Origin: Chloroflexota bacterium | GTDB taxonomy: Bacteria > Chloroflexota > UBA6077 > JACQUR01 | Assembly: GCA_016210245.1 (NCBI GenBank) | Contig: JACQUR010000234.1 | Coordinates: forward strand, 1 to 17,777 | Direction: 5' to 3' | DNA: 17,777 bases | Part shown: positions 1-7,182 of the stretch, in pieces | Numbering within the stretch: the first letter of the stretch is position 1 | How the letters are laid out: each line of letters starts with the position of its first letter | Translations under genes and position numbers: made by a program | Notes under the pieces: generated by a model | What the model was told of the DNA's origin: nothing | Seen by the model: only the letters and a program-made list of their open reading frames with translations | Databases searched by the model: none

Positions 1-82
1 GGGGAGTGCAGATTTGAGATTGCAGAGTGCAGAGTGAAGTTGTCCTCACTCTGCACTCTGCAATCTCAAATCTGCACTCCCC
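1..82. repeat. Heptamer-based perfect palindrome upstream of the Mo-hydroxylase gene
   Basis: Arms at 1-37 and 46-82 are perfect reverse complements (37 bp) around an 8-nt loop. Each arm is a run of 7-base units such as GAGTGCA, GATTTGA, GATTGCA and GAGTGCA. The right arm ends 7 nt before the ATG at 90, so the hairpin would occupy the normal ribosome-binding region. The element starts at the window edge and may extend further left. Confidence 0.93.
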
Positions 83-89
83 AGACAAT

Positions 90-2459
90 ATGCGCCACGA
101 GAGTCCGGACGACACCTACATTGGCAAACCTCTGCGCCGGGTTGAGGACCGGCGACTGCTCACGGGCAAGGGCCTGTTCGTGGCCGACCTGCGCCTGCCG
201 GGCATGCTGCACGTGGCGGTGCTGCGTAGCTCCCATGCCCATGCGCGGATTCGGAAGGTCGAGGTCGACGCCGCGCGGGCGATGCCGGGCGTCGTGGGGG
301 TGTTCACGTACGACGACCTGGGGCCTGCCCGGCAGCCCATCCCCCTGGTGGTTCCCCACCCCGAGCTGAAGGCCATCACCTGGAGCGCCCTCGCCCCGGG
401 CGAGGTCAACTACGTGGGCGAGGGCGTGGCCGCCGTGGTCGCGGTCGACCGCTACCTGGCCGAGGACGCCCTGGCGGCCATCGAGATCGACTACGATCCG
501 CTGCCCATCGCCGCCCACTTCGAGGCCGCGGCCCAGCCGGGCGCCCCCGCCGTCCACCCGGAGGTACCCGACAACATCGCCGCCCGGGTAGCCCAGTCCA
601 CCGGCGACGTGACCTGCGCCTTCCAGGAGGCGGCCCACGTCTTCCGCGAAGAGCTGCGCATCCACCGGGGCGCGGGCATGCCCATGGAGTGCCGGGCCAC
701 GGTGGCCCGCTACGAGCCGCTCACCGGCGAGCTGCGCCTGTGGTCCACCACCCAGACCCCGCACACCCTGGCCCGCGTCCTGGCGGAGCTGCTGGGCCTG
801 CCCCTGGCCCGGGTGCGCGTGACCGCCCCGGACGTGGGCGGCGGCTTCGGCCCCAAGGTGCTCATCTACCCGGACGAGGTGCTGCTGGCTGCCCTGAGCC
901 TGCGCCTGGGACAGCCGCTCAAGTACGTGGAGGACCGGCGCGAGCACTTCGTCGCCACCAGCCACGAGCGGGACCAGGTCCACCAGGCAGAGATCGCCGT
1001 CCGGGCCGACGGGACGATCCTCGGCCTGCGCGTGCATTTCCTGCACGACGTGGGCGCCTTCGTTCCACGGGGCATCGTGCCCGCGCTGCTGACCGCCAGC
1101 ACCATCCCCGGCCCCTACCACGTGCCCAGCTACGAGGTGGAGTTTCGGGCGGTCTACACCAACACCACGCCCAGCACCCCCATGCGTGGCTCGGGCCGCC
1201 CCCAGGGCATCTACGTCATGGAGCGGATGATGGACCGGGTGGCGCGGGAGCTGGGCCTGGACCCGATCGAGGTGCGTCGCCGCAACCTGGTTCAGCCCGG
1301 CGAGTTCCCCTACAACACCGGCCTCCTCTCCCGCGACGGCAGCCCGCGCCGGTACGACAGCGGCAACTACCCCGAGCTGCTGCGCCAGGCGCTGGAGCGG
1401 GTGGACGTGGCAGCCTTCCGGGCCGAGCAGCGGCAGGCCTGGAGCGCGGGCCGGTACCTGGGCCTGGGCCTGGTGCTGTACGTGGAGGACACCGGCCTCG
1501 GCCCGTACGAGGGGGTGACGGTGCGGGTCGAGCCCAATGGCCGGGTGGTGGTGCTCACCGGCGCTGCGCCTGAGGGCCAGGGGCACCAGACCTTCCTCGC
1601 CCAGGTGGTGGCCGACGGGCTCGGGGTTGCCTTTGAGGATGTGCAGGTCCTCACGGGCGACAGCGGTCTCATCCCCTACGGGTTCGGCACCTACGCTGCC
1701 CGGGTGGCGGTGACTGCCGGCAGCTCGGCGCACCTGGCCGCGGCCGAGCTGCGCCAGAAGGCCTTGCGTGTGGCCGCCCATGTACTGGAGGCGGCGCCCC
1801 AGGACCTGGAGGTGTCCGCCGGACGAGTGAGGGTCAAGGGCGCCCCGGACAGGAGCGTCACCCTGGGCGAACTGGCGCGCCTCGCCATCGGCACCCGAGT
1901 TGGCTACAACCTGCCGGCGGGGATCGAGCCGGGCTTCGAGGCTTCGGGCTACTTCCGCCCCGACCAGTCCACCTACGCCGCCGGCTGCCACGTGGCCCTG
2001 GTGGAGGTGGAGCCCGAGTGCGGCCTGGTCCGTATTCAGCGCTACGTCGTGGTCCACGACTCCGGGCGGGTCATCAACCCGCTCATCGTCGAGGGCCAGG
2101 TCCACGGCGGCGTTGCCCACGGCCTGGGGAACGCCCTGCTGGAGGAGCTGGTGTACGACGAGGCTGGCCAGCTCCTGACCGGCAGCTTCATGGACTACCT
2201 CCTGCCCACTGCCCCGCTCATGCCCGCCATCGAGCTGGCCCACGTCGAAACCCTCTCGCCGGCCAATCCCCTGGGGGTCAAGGGCGCTGGCGAAGGCGGC
2301 ACCCTCCCCGTCCCCGCCGCCGTGGCCCAGGCGGTGGAGGACGCGCTGTCGCCCCTGGGCGTCCACCTCACTAGAGCGCCCATCTCGCCAACCCGGCTGC
2401 GGGAGCTGATGGTCCGGTTCGGACCTGAGCCAGGGTTGACGGCTGATAGTAGACGGTAG
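90..2459 (+). CDS. Xanthine dehydrogenase family protein, molybdopterin-binding (large) subunit
   Basis: Large catalytic subunit of a molybdenum hydroxylase (CO dehydrogenase/aldehyde oxidase/xanthine dehydrogenase superfamily), which hydroxylates a substrate carbon at a Mo-pterin centre and passes electrons to FeS and FAD subunits. The 789-aa length is typical. Residues 9-25 (TYIGKPLRRVEDRRLLTG) are the usual N-terminus and are followed by the hammerhead domain. The Mo-cofactor motif GGGFG is at 250-254, a RGSGRPQ segment lies mid-protein, and the C-terminal KGAGEGG holds the expected catalytic Glu near residue 735. The active-site loop of form I CO dehydrogenase (AYxCSFR) is absent, so the substrate cannot be named. 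The frame is open back to 27, inside the palindrome; ATG at 90 was chosen because homologues begin there, although no Shine-Dalgarno is visible. The FAD and FeS partner genes are not in the window and may lie upstream. Confidence 0.93.
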   Translation: MRHESPDDTYIGKPLRRVEDRRLLTGKGLFVADLRLPGMLHVAVLRSSHAHARIRKVEVDAARAMPGVVGVFTYDDLGPARQPIPLVVPHPELKAITWSALAPGEVNYVGEGVAAVVAVDRYLAEDALAAIEIDYDPLPIAAHFEAAAQPGAPAVHPEVPDNIAARVAQSTGDVTCAFQEAAHVFREELRIHRGAGMPMECRATVARYEPLTGELRLWSTTQTPHTLARVLAELLGLPLARVRVTAPDVGGGFGPKVLIYPDEVLLAALSLRLGQPLKYVEDRREHFVATSHERDQVHQAEIAVRADGTILGLRVHFLHDVGAFVPRGIVPALLTASTIPGPYHVPSYEVEFRAVYTNTTPSTPMRGSGRPQGIYVMERMMDRVARELGLDPIEVRRRNLVQPGEFPYNTGLLSRDGSPRRYDSGNYPELLRQALERVDVAAFRAEQRQAWSAGRYLGLGLVLYVEDTGLGPYEGVTVRVEPNGRVVVLTGAAPEGQGHQTFLAQVVADGLGVAFEDVQVLTGDSGLIPYGFGTYAARVAVTAGSSAHLAAAELRQKALRVAAHVLEAAPQDLEVSAGRVRVKGAPDRSVTLGELARLAIGTRVGYNLPAGIEPGFEASGYFRPDQSTYAAGCHVALVEVEPECGLVRIQRYVVVHDSGRVINPLIVEGQVHGGVAHGLGNALLEELVYDEAGQLLTGSFMDYLLPTAPLMPAIELAHVETLSPANPLGVKGAGEGGTLPVPAAVAQAVEDALSPLGVHLTRAPISPTRLRELMVRFGPEPGLTADSRR

Positions 2460-2572
2460 GAATCCTGGCAGCGGCAGCAAGGCGCGAGAGTGTGGCCTCA
2501 CGTAATCCCCCGCCACGTCCGATTCTGCCTCCGCATGCACGACATTGGCTTGCCAAGATCACACAGCGCACC

Positions 2573-2902
2573 ATGGTGAAGAAAGTCAACGGCGTGATTG
2601 AACCATGGGTAGACGTGGCTTCGGACATCGCGGCGATCAATCGCGGTGAGGCTGTCAGGCAGGGGAGTATCTATCTCATCAATGGCCGTCAGTACGGCTT
2701 GGAGACGAGTGGGCGGGCCTATCCAATTGCCGGCCCTGGAATCCATCGGCTCAGCCGAGGCGCTTTCAAGGCGCTCGGGGTGTACAATACCTTTGGGCAG
2801 ACGGCTCGGGCCGAGGCCATCCTCGACGCGATGCCGATCAGCGAGGAGGAGCGGGTTCCAGCACGGGTCGTGCGGCAGGCAGGGCAGCGGAGGAGCGGCT
2901 GA
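2573..2902 (+). CDS. Small protein of unknown function, first gene of a coupled pair
   Basis: A 109-aa soluble protein that I do not recognise. The centre (INGRQYGLETSGRAYPIAG, then GAFKALGVYNTFG) is Gly/Tyr-rich and looks like a compact folded domain. The C-terminus is charged and ends RQAGQRRSG. No signal peptide or membrane segment is seen. Its stop overlaps the next start (TGATG, 2900-2904), so the two genes are translationally coupled. ATG 2573 is the chosen start; GTG 2492 in the same frame would add 27 Pro/Arg-rich residues and neither has a strong Shine-Dalgarno. The two-small-gene architecture is like a toxin-antitoxin or toxin-immunity pair, but no motif proves this. Confidence is for the gene being real, not for a role. 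Confidence 0.7.
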   Translation: MVKKVNGVIEPWVDVASDIAAINRGEAVRQGSIYLINGRQYGLETSGRAYPIAGPGIHRLSRGAFKALGVYNTFGQTARAEAILDAMPISEEERVPARVVRQAGQRRSG

Positions 2903-3390
2903 TGTTCTGGCAGGAACTACTGGTGACCCGGTGGGTGGGCGAGCGCGAGCTGGCGGCCGCGCTGGGGAGAGTCTTCGGTATCCCGCCGCAGCGCGTGGCC
3001 GTGGTCGATGAGCTCGAGGAGATCGAGGCCCGCATGCGGCCGGATGCGCACCTACTGGTGCAGCGCACGCCGCTGCGGGGCGAGTTCAAGGCCCAACTGA
3101 GCGTGTTCGTCCGCGATCCGGAGGCAGAGCGGCAGGTGACCGCCCTGGAGCCGACGCTGGCGCGAGTTCGAGCGCTCTGCGCCCAACTCGCGGTGGACTG
3201 TCTGCTCTCTGACGACTCGCTGAGCCCCCTTACCTCGCTTCGCGTGCGACGGGACGGGACCGTCGAACGGGTGACGCTCGACGACGACTGTCTGGAGCGA
3301 GACGAGTACGTTGTGGCAGAGGCGCGCGCGCTTGAGGAAAGCGGAGGCGTGGCCACCGAGCGCCCGGTCCATCGGAGTCGGGCTTCCTAA
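2902..3390 (+). CDS. Unknown acidic protein, second gene of a coupled pair
   Basis: A 162-aa soluble protein of unknown family. It starts at the ATG that overlaps the stop of the preceding gene by one base. Residues 1-60 are a mixed alpha/beta-looking segment (MFWQELLVTRWVGERELAAA, then VAVVDELEEIEARM). Residues 90-150 are rich in Asp and Glu, including CLLSDDSLSPL and VTLDDDCLERDEYVV. No transmembrane segment or signal peptide is visible. The strongly acidic C-terminal half next to a basic-tailed partner fits an inhibitor or immunity-type protein, which is inference only. A hairpin 77 bp downstream (3467-3504) may end this transcript. Confidence 0.75.
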   Translation: MFWQELLVTRWVGERELAAALGRVFGIPPQRVAVVDELEEIEARMRPDAHLLVQRTPLRGEFKAQLSVFVRDPEAERQVTALEPTLARVRALCAQLAVDCLLSDDSLSPLTSLRVRRDGTVERVTLDDDCLERDEYVVAEARALEESGGVATERPVHRSRAS

Positions 3391-3466
3391 CGCCTTCCCC
3401 TCGCTTCACCGCTGCGCTGCAAGGCGATGCTGGCCTGCACGCGCGATGCTCCGGCGCTTCCGTTCT

Positions 3467-3504
3467 GCCGCCGACTCAGACTGCTGCGGTCCAGAGTCGG
3501 CGGC
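3467..3504. terminator. Hairpin between the unknown pair and the MFS gene
   Basis: Perfect 11-bp arms GCCGCCGACTC (3467-3477) and GAGTCGGCGGC (3494-3504) with a 16-nt loop. No T-run follows, so it would be a non-canonical terminator or a dispersed palindromic repeat. The rest of the 198-bp gap (3391-3588) shows no gene. Confidence 0.5.
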
Positions 3505-3551
3505 TTCCTGGTCCTGGTAGGGAACCGTTGCCCGGGGGAGAGGTCCAGGCG

Positions 3552-3560
3552 TGCTATCAT
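3552..3560 (+). promoter_or_regulatory. Possible extended -10 promoter element for the EntS-like MFS gene
   Basis: TGCTATCAT matches the extended -10 pattern TGnTATnAT and lies 28 nt before the ATG at 3589. No convincing -35 at normal spacing was found, as expected for extended -10 promoters. Assigned by eye. Confidence 0.35.
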
Positions 3561-3588
3561 AGCGCCCATTCGCCCCACGCGAGCGGCC

Positions 3589-4836
3589 ATGCACGCACCT
3601 CCCGTCTCCCAACCTGAACCGCCCATTCGACGCCCGGGGGCGTTCCCCGCCCTCTCGGCGCCCAACTTCCGCCTGTACTTGATCGGGCTGGTCCTGTACG
3701 TCATCGGCTACCACGCCGAGTACGTCTCCTTCGCCTGGCTGGTCTGGCAACTGAGCCACGACCCGCTGTTCCTGGGCTACCTGGGCATCGCCCAGGGGGT
3801 GCCGGTGACCCTGCTCCAGATCTTCGGCGGCGTCTTCGCCGATCGCCTGCCTCGGCTGCGGCTGCTGATGAGCAGTCAGTTGGCGACCGGCGCGTGTGTC
3901 GCCACGGCCTTCGTCCTGACCGCCACCGGGCTCGTCCGGGTCGAGCACCTGCTGCTGCTCAGCGCGCTGACCAGCACTTTCCGCGCCTTCGACCTGCCCA
4001 GCCGCATGGCCATGGTGCCCGAGCTGGTCGAGCGCCGCCACCTGGCCAACGCCGTCGCCCTCGGCTCGATCCCGTGGCAGAGCGGGCGCATCGTCGGCCC
4101 CGCCATCGCCGGGATGCTGATCGCCGCCCTGAGCGCCGCCGCGGGCCTGGGCCTCTCGGCCGGCGCCTATTTCCTGGCCATCGGCCTCTACAGTCGCATC
4201 CGCATCGCCTCGACCGCGCCTGCGGGGGGCGGCCAGGGCATCCTGCGGCCTCTGGTGGAAGGATTCACCTTCGTGGCCCGCAACTCCCTGTTCTCCAGCC
4301 TGACCGGCCTCACCTTCTTCAACAGCTTCTTCGGCATGTCCTACGTAACGGTGTTGCCCATCTTCGCCGACCAGTACTTTGGCGCCGGCTCGAGCGGCTA
4401 CGGCGCCCTCCAGGGCGTCTCGGGGGTGGGCGCGGTGCTCGGCACGGTGGCCATCGCCTTCCTGTCCAGCCGGCTGCCCCGCCGCGGCAAGGTGCTGCTC
4501 TGCGGCGGGGCAGGCACCGGGCTGGCGCTGGCCGTCTTCTCCCAGTCCCCGAGTCTGCTCTTTGCCCTGGTCGCGCTGGGGCTCATGGGCTTCACCAACA
4601 CCCTCTACCTCACCCTGGTCAACACCGTCATCCAGGAGAAGGTGCCGGACCGGCTGCGCGGCCGGGTGATGGCCATCTACGGCATGGGCTGGACCTTCAT
4701 CCCCGTGGGCGGCATCCTGGCCGGCGCCCTGGCCGCCGCGCTGAGCGCCCGCTTCGCCGTGCTGCTCGGCGGCACGATGGTGGCAGCCCTGGCGCTGCTG
4801 CTGCTGGCCTTCGGCCGCCGCCTCCGCGCAGTGTAG
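3589..4836 (+). CDS. MFS transporter, EntS/MFS_3-like exporter
   Basis: A 415-aa inner-membrane protein with about 12 hydrophobic segments. It begins with the MFS_3 pattern (FPALSAPNFRLYLIGLVLY, then YVSFAWLVWQLSHDPLFLGY). The loop 2/3 motif is GGVFADRLPRLR (residues 80-91). The conserved central SRMAMVPELVERRHLANAVA and the late GRVMAIYGMGWTFIPVGG are typical of the EntS-like family, which exports siderophores, drugs or other small molecules by proton antiport. The substrate is not predictable here. ATG 3589 was chosen over an upstream in-frame start at 3427 because it gives the normal MFS N-terminus. The last 160 bp overlap, on the opposite strand, the extended 3' end of the DUF5615 gene, so the two transcripts converge. 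Confidence 0.9.
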   Translation: MHAPPVSQPEPPIRRPGAFPALSAPNFRLYLIGLVLYVIGYHAEYVSFAWLVWQLSHDPLFLGYLGIAQGVPVTLLQIFGGVFADRLPRLRLLMSSQLATGACVATAFVLTATGLVRVEHLLLLSALTSTFRAFDLPSRMAMVPELVERRHLANAVALGSIPWQSGRIVGPAIAGMLIAALSAAAGLGLSAGAYFLAIGLYSRIRIASTAPAGGGQGILRPLVEGFTFVARNSLFSSLTGLTFFNSFFGMSYVTVLPIFADQYFGAGSSGYGALQGVSGVGAVLGTVAIAFLSSRLPRRGKVLLCGGAGTGLALAVFSQSPSLLFALVALGLMGFTNTLYLTLVNTVIQEKVPDRLRGRVMAIYGMGWTFIPVGGILAGALAAALSARFAVLLGGTMVAALALLLLAFGRRLRAV

Positions 4837-5330
4837 GTGTCCGTGACACGTGAGGTCAGGGCTCGGATACCTCCACCCGGCCGACTCCCGGAAAGCAACG
4901 AAGTACCAGCCGTGTGTCTGCGTTCAATGGCGCCGAGTGATCCAGGTTTGGGCCACCGCTCCCATCCGCGACGTGGCCTCCACATGTACAACTCGTTTGC
5001 CACAGGCAGACCAGAGGCGAGCAGGTCGACAAGAGCCTGGGTATTCTGGCTCGGATCACCATGGGGCAAGACCAGGATGCCCGCGTGTTCTGGCAAGGGG
5101 ACAACTCCCCACGATCGAGACCACCGTCGCCAGGCACCGTGCAAGAGCGCGTAGTCGTCTTTGTTGTGGGTCACGAGGATCCACCCACGAGTAGCCGCGA
5201 AGAGGAGCTGCTCATCGTCGTCGGCATCGCGCATGCCCATGTCCCGGGCCGTTTCGACAGCGTGGCCAGTCCGTCGCAGGAGGGTGGCCACTTGCTGGGA
5301 AACATCGTGGTCGAGGTAGAAACTCGCCAC
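4677..5330 (-). CDS. DUF5615 PIN-like toxin of a DUF433/DUF5615 module, with abnormal C-terminal extension
   Basis: Putative PIN-fold ribonuclease toxin. The N-terminus SFYLDHDVSQQVATLLRRTG matches the DUF5615 start, with the first acidic residues in LDHD. ARDMGMRDADDDEQL and ILVTHNKDDYALL supply the remaining acidic residues. The natural domain appears to end near residue 126 (ANELYMWRPRRGWERW). The frame then runs on about 91 residues of Arg/Ser/Ala-rich sequence into the antisense strand of the MFS gene, suggesting a lost stop codon. The GTG at 5330 is the likely start, 5 nt after the antitoxin stop (5336-5338), so the two genes form one operon. DUF433 is the usual partner. Confidence 0.82.
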   Translation of the reverse strand: MASFYLDHDVSQQVATLLRRTGHAVETARDMGMRDADDDEQLLFAATRGWILVTHNKDDYALLHGAWRRWSRSWGVVPLPEHAGILVLPHGDPSQNTQALVDLLASGLPVANELYMWRPRRGWERWPKPGSLGAIERRHTAGTSLLSGSRPGGGIRALTSRVTDTYTARRRRPKASSSSARAATIVPPSSTAKRALSAAARAPARMPPTGMKVQPMP

Positions 5331-5335
5331 GGCGA

Positions 5336-5605
5336 CTACGCCGCGAAGAACGCTTCGTGGGCAGCGATGCGGGCGTCGATGGCGTCCTGATGCTGTCGAT
5401 AGTAGGCGAAAGCCGCTGCTACCGCCTCCTGGGGCAGGTCGTAGTCCCGGGCTACCTGGTCGAGTTCCTTGCCAATAGCGCGCCAATGCGCGACCAGCGC
5501 CCAGACGGGCGTGGCATACCCTTTGACCCGCGCTCTGGCCGGCTCCGGCCGGCGTGGGTGCGGCTCAATCCAGCGGGCAATCAACTGCTCATCCCCTATG
5601 GCCAT
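5336..5605 (-). CDS. DUF433 family antitoxin
   Basis: An 89-aa protein typical of DUF433 antitoxins. The helix-rich C-terminal part VWALVAHWRAIGKELDQVA followed by DYDLPQEAVAAAFAYYRQHQ is the winged-helix-like core that binds DNA and neutralises a DUF5615 PIN-like partner. ATG 5605 has a strong Shine-Dalgarno (GGAGGG, 4 nt away), which fixes the start. The toxin gene follows at 5 nt. A hairpin at 5622-5642 lies immediately upstream and could contain the promoter region or end the DUF4129 operon. Confidence 0.88.
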   Translation of the reverse strand: MAIGDEQLIARWIEPHPRRPEPARARVKGYATPVWALVAHWRAIGKELDQVARDYDLPQEAVAAAFAYYRQHQDAIDARIAAHEAFFAA

Positions 5606-5621
5606 GGCACCCTCCTTGCCT

Positions 5622-5642
5622 GGGGCGCAAGCCTCGCGCCCC
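5622..5642. repeat. GC-rich hairpin between the DUF433 and DUF4129 genes
   Basis: Perfect 7-bp arms GGGGCGC (5622-5628) and GCGCCCC (5636-5642) with loop AAGCCTC. It lies downstream of the DUF4129 gene on the minus strand and 17 bp upstream of the antitoxin start, so it may act as terminator for one and boundary for the other. No T-run. Confidence 0.55.
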
Positions 5643-5734
5643 TACACCGCGTCCCCGTATCTCCACAGGTAACCTCTGGCAAGTCCTGCGCCCTGCCGCT
5701 CTGCTCACTCCGCACCAGAGGGTACGCCCGGCGG

Positions 5735-5787
5735 AGAGCGGCAGTCAATGCGCCCCCCCAACCTTCCGCCCTGCAGAGCGGCAGTCA
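5735..5787. repeat. Short direct repeat at the end of the DUF4129 gene
   Basis: AGAGCGGCAGTCA occurs at 5735-5747 and 5775-5787, 40 bp apart. The second copy contains the stop of the DUF4129 gene. It is possibly the scar of a small duplication. Nothing else is recognised in 5643-5784. Confidence 0.5.
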
Positions 5788-7182
5788 GGCGGCTTCCCGG
5801 TCGGCGTTCGCGCCCGCCGGCCGGGCCAGCTTCGACAGGTCACCCAGGCTCTGGCGCAGGCGCGCCAGCTCGCTCTCGGTGGCGGCAACGCCTCCGTAGC
5901 GGGCGAGCTCGTACGCCTCGGTGAGTCGAATGTAGTGGGTCTGGCCCTCGGGCATGTTGAGGACGAGGCGTTGCAGGAACTCCTGGGGGGTCTCGGAGGG
6001 CGCGCGCTCGAGTCCCTGGCGTCTGGCCCAGCGCAGGAAGACGCGGTACGCCGCCCGCGCGTCGTGGACCAGGTACTCGCCCGCAGAGAGCTGGACGGCC
6101 TGCAGCGCTCCGCCGGCGAGCCGCGCCAGCCACCCGCGCAAGGCGACCAGCAGCGCGTCGGCGTCCCGCCACAAGCCGCCCTCGCGCTCCACGGCTGCCG
6201 GGGCGCGCAGTCCGGCCCGCAGCCAGGCCCGCTGCAGCAGGGGGAGCAGCAGCCACAGCAGCATCGCGGCTGCCAGGACAACGGCAAGCACGACCAGCAC
6301 GGTGATGGAAACCGCCAGCAACTGCTCCAGCCACGCCGGCAGGACCGGCACCTGGGCAGGCTGCGGGAGGCGGATCGGCGCCGGGGCGGATTGCACCTCC
6401 TGCCTGGGCAGCTCCAGGTGGAGCCAGGAGCCGAGCAGCATCAGCGGCAGCAGCAGGAGCTGGACCACGGCCAGCATGGCCGTCTGCGCCGCCGCGAGGA
6501 TGGCCGCTACGACCTCCGGGCTGAGCAGAGCCACCAGGGCCAGGCTCGCCACCAGCACCAGCAGGACCGTGCCGGCCACCAGCAGTCCCGCGCTGGCGGA
6601 TCTGCTGGCGCCAGCCGCCTCCTGGCGAGCCAGTCCGACTGCCGCCAGGCCGCTGCACAGGAACAGGACGACCGGGAAGCCGCGGCTGAGGGGGTCGGCC
6701 AGGGCGAGCTGGCCGAAGAGGCCCAGCAGGGCGAGCAGCGCCGCGCCGATCGCCGTGAACTCGGTCCGCACGTCCGCGGCGGAGAACTCGGCCTCCGCCA
6801 GCGCCCCCCCTCGCCACCACAGGGCGAAGCCAACCCCGGCCGGCACCAGCGCCGAGCCGAGCCACTGGAGGCCCACGGCCAGCGAGAACGGCTCGGCCGG
6901 CAGCGGCGAGACCAGCAGCCGCAGCCCCAAGCTAGCCGCGACGCCGAGCCAGAGCGATTTTGGATTTTGGATTTTGGATTTTGGATTCGGTTCCGTCCTA
7001 ATCCAAAATCCAAAATCCAAAATCCAAAATCCCAGGGGGAGCATGCTGAGCGCGGCCAGCGGCCCCAGCGGCGTGTGCTGGTCGGGCCCGGCCAGCCAGG
7101 AGGCGGTGAGCGGGTAGAGCAGCGCGGCCTCCATGCCCATGACCGCCCAGGGCAGGCCGGAGCGGCTGGGCGCAGGGGTCAC
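5785..7182 (-). CDS. DUF4129 domain membrane protein, third gene of the MoxR operon
   Basis: A 465-aa multi-pass membrane protein. Hydrophobic segments cover residues about 15-30, 38-50, 78-95, 105-123, 145-163, 170-185, 200-220, 225-252 and 285-316. A soluble C-terminal DUF4129 domain lies at about 375-445 (AAYRVFLRWARRQGLERA, then PQEFLQRL, then YIRLTEAYELARYGG). In MoxR operons this position usually holds a DUF4129/transglutaminase (TgpA-like) protein, but no transglutaminase core with a Cys-His-Asp triad is visible. GTG 7182 is chosen because its GTGA overlaps the DUF58 stop and GGAGG lies 7 nt upstream. GTG 7188 is an alternative. Residues about 51-76 are encoded by an inserted heptamer palindrome (6956-7031). 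Confidence 0.85.
   Translation of the reverse strand: MTPAPSRSGLPWAVMGMEAALLYPLTASWLAGPDQHTPLGPLAALSMLPLGFWILDFGFWIRTEPNPKSKIQNPKSLWLGVAASLGLRLLVSPLPAEPFSLAVGLQWLGSALVPAGVGFALWWRGGALAEAEFSAADVRTEFTAIGAALLALLGLFGQLALADPLSRGFPVVLFLCSGLAAVGLARQEAAGASRSASAGLLVAGTVLLVLVASLALVALLSPEVVAAILAAAQTAMLAVVQLLLLPLMLLGSWLHLELPRQEVQSAPAPIRLPQPAQVPVLPAWLEQLLAVSITVLVVLAVVLAAAMLLWLLLPLLQRAWLRAGLRAPAAVEREGGLWRDADALLVALRGWLARLAGGALQAVQLSAGEYLVHDARAAYRVFLRWARRQGLERAPSETPQEFLQRLVLNMPEGQTHYIRLTEAYELARYGGVAATESELARLRQSLGDLSKLARPAGANADREAA
6956..7031. repeat. Heptamer palindrome inserted in frame in the DUF4129 gene
   Basis: Perfect 32-bp arms at 6956-6987 and 7000-7031 with a 12-nt loop. The units are GATTTTG repeated, and the reverse complement in the other arm. 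It is AT-rich in a GC-rich gene. On the minus strand it encodes GFWILDFGFWIRTEPNPKSK and following residues IQNPKS, without breaking the frame. Confidence 0.95.

Noticed and set aside
90..2459. Form I aerobic CO dehydrogenase CoxL
   Set aside because: The diagnostic AYxCSFR loop is missing; the corresponding region reads RGSGRPQ, as in other superfamily members.
66..2540. Long 824-codon open frame antisense to the molybdenum hydroxylase gene
   Set aside because: It mirrors the real gene on the opposite strand; the translation is His/Gly/Ala/Arg-rich without domain motifs, as expected from GC-rich codon bias.
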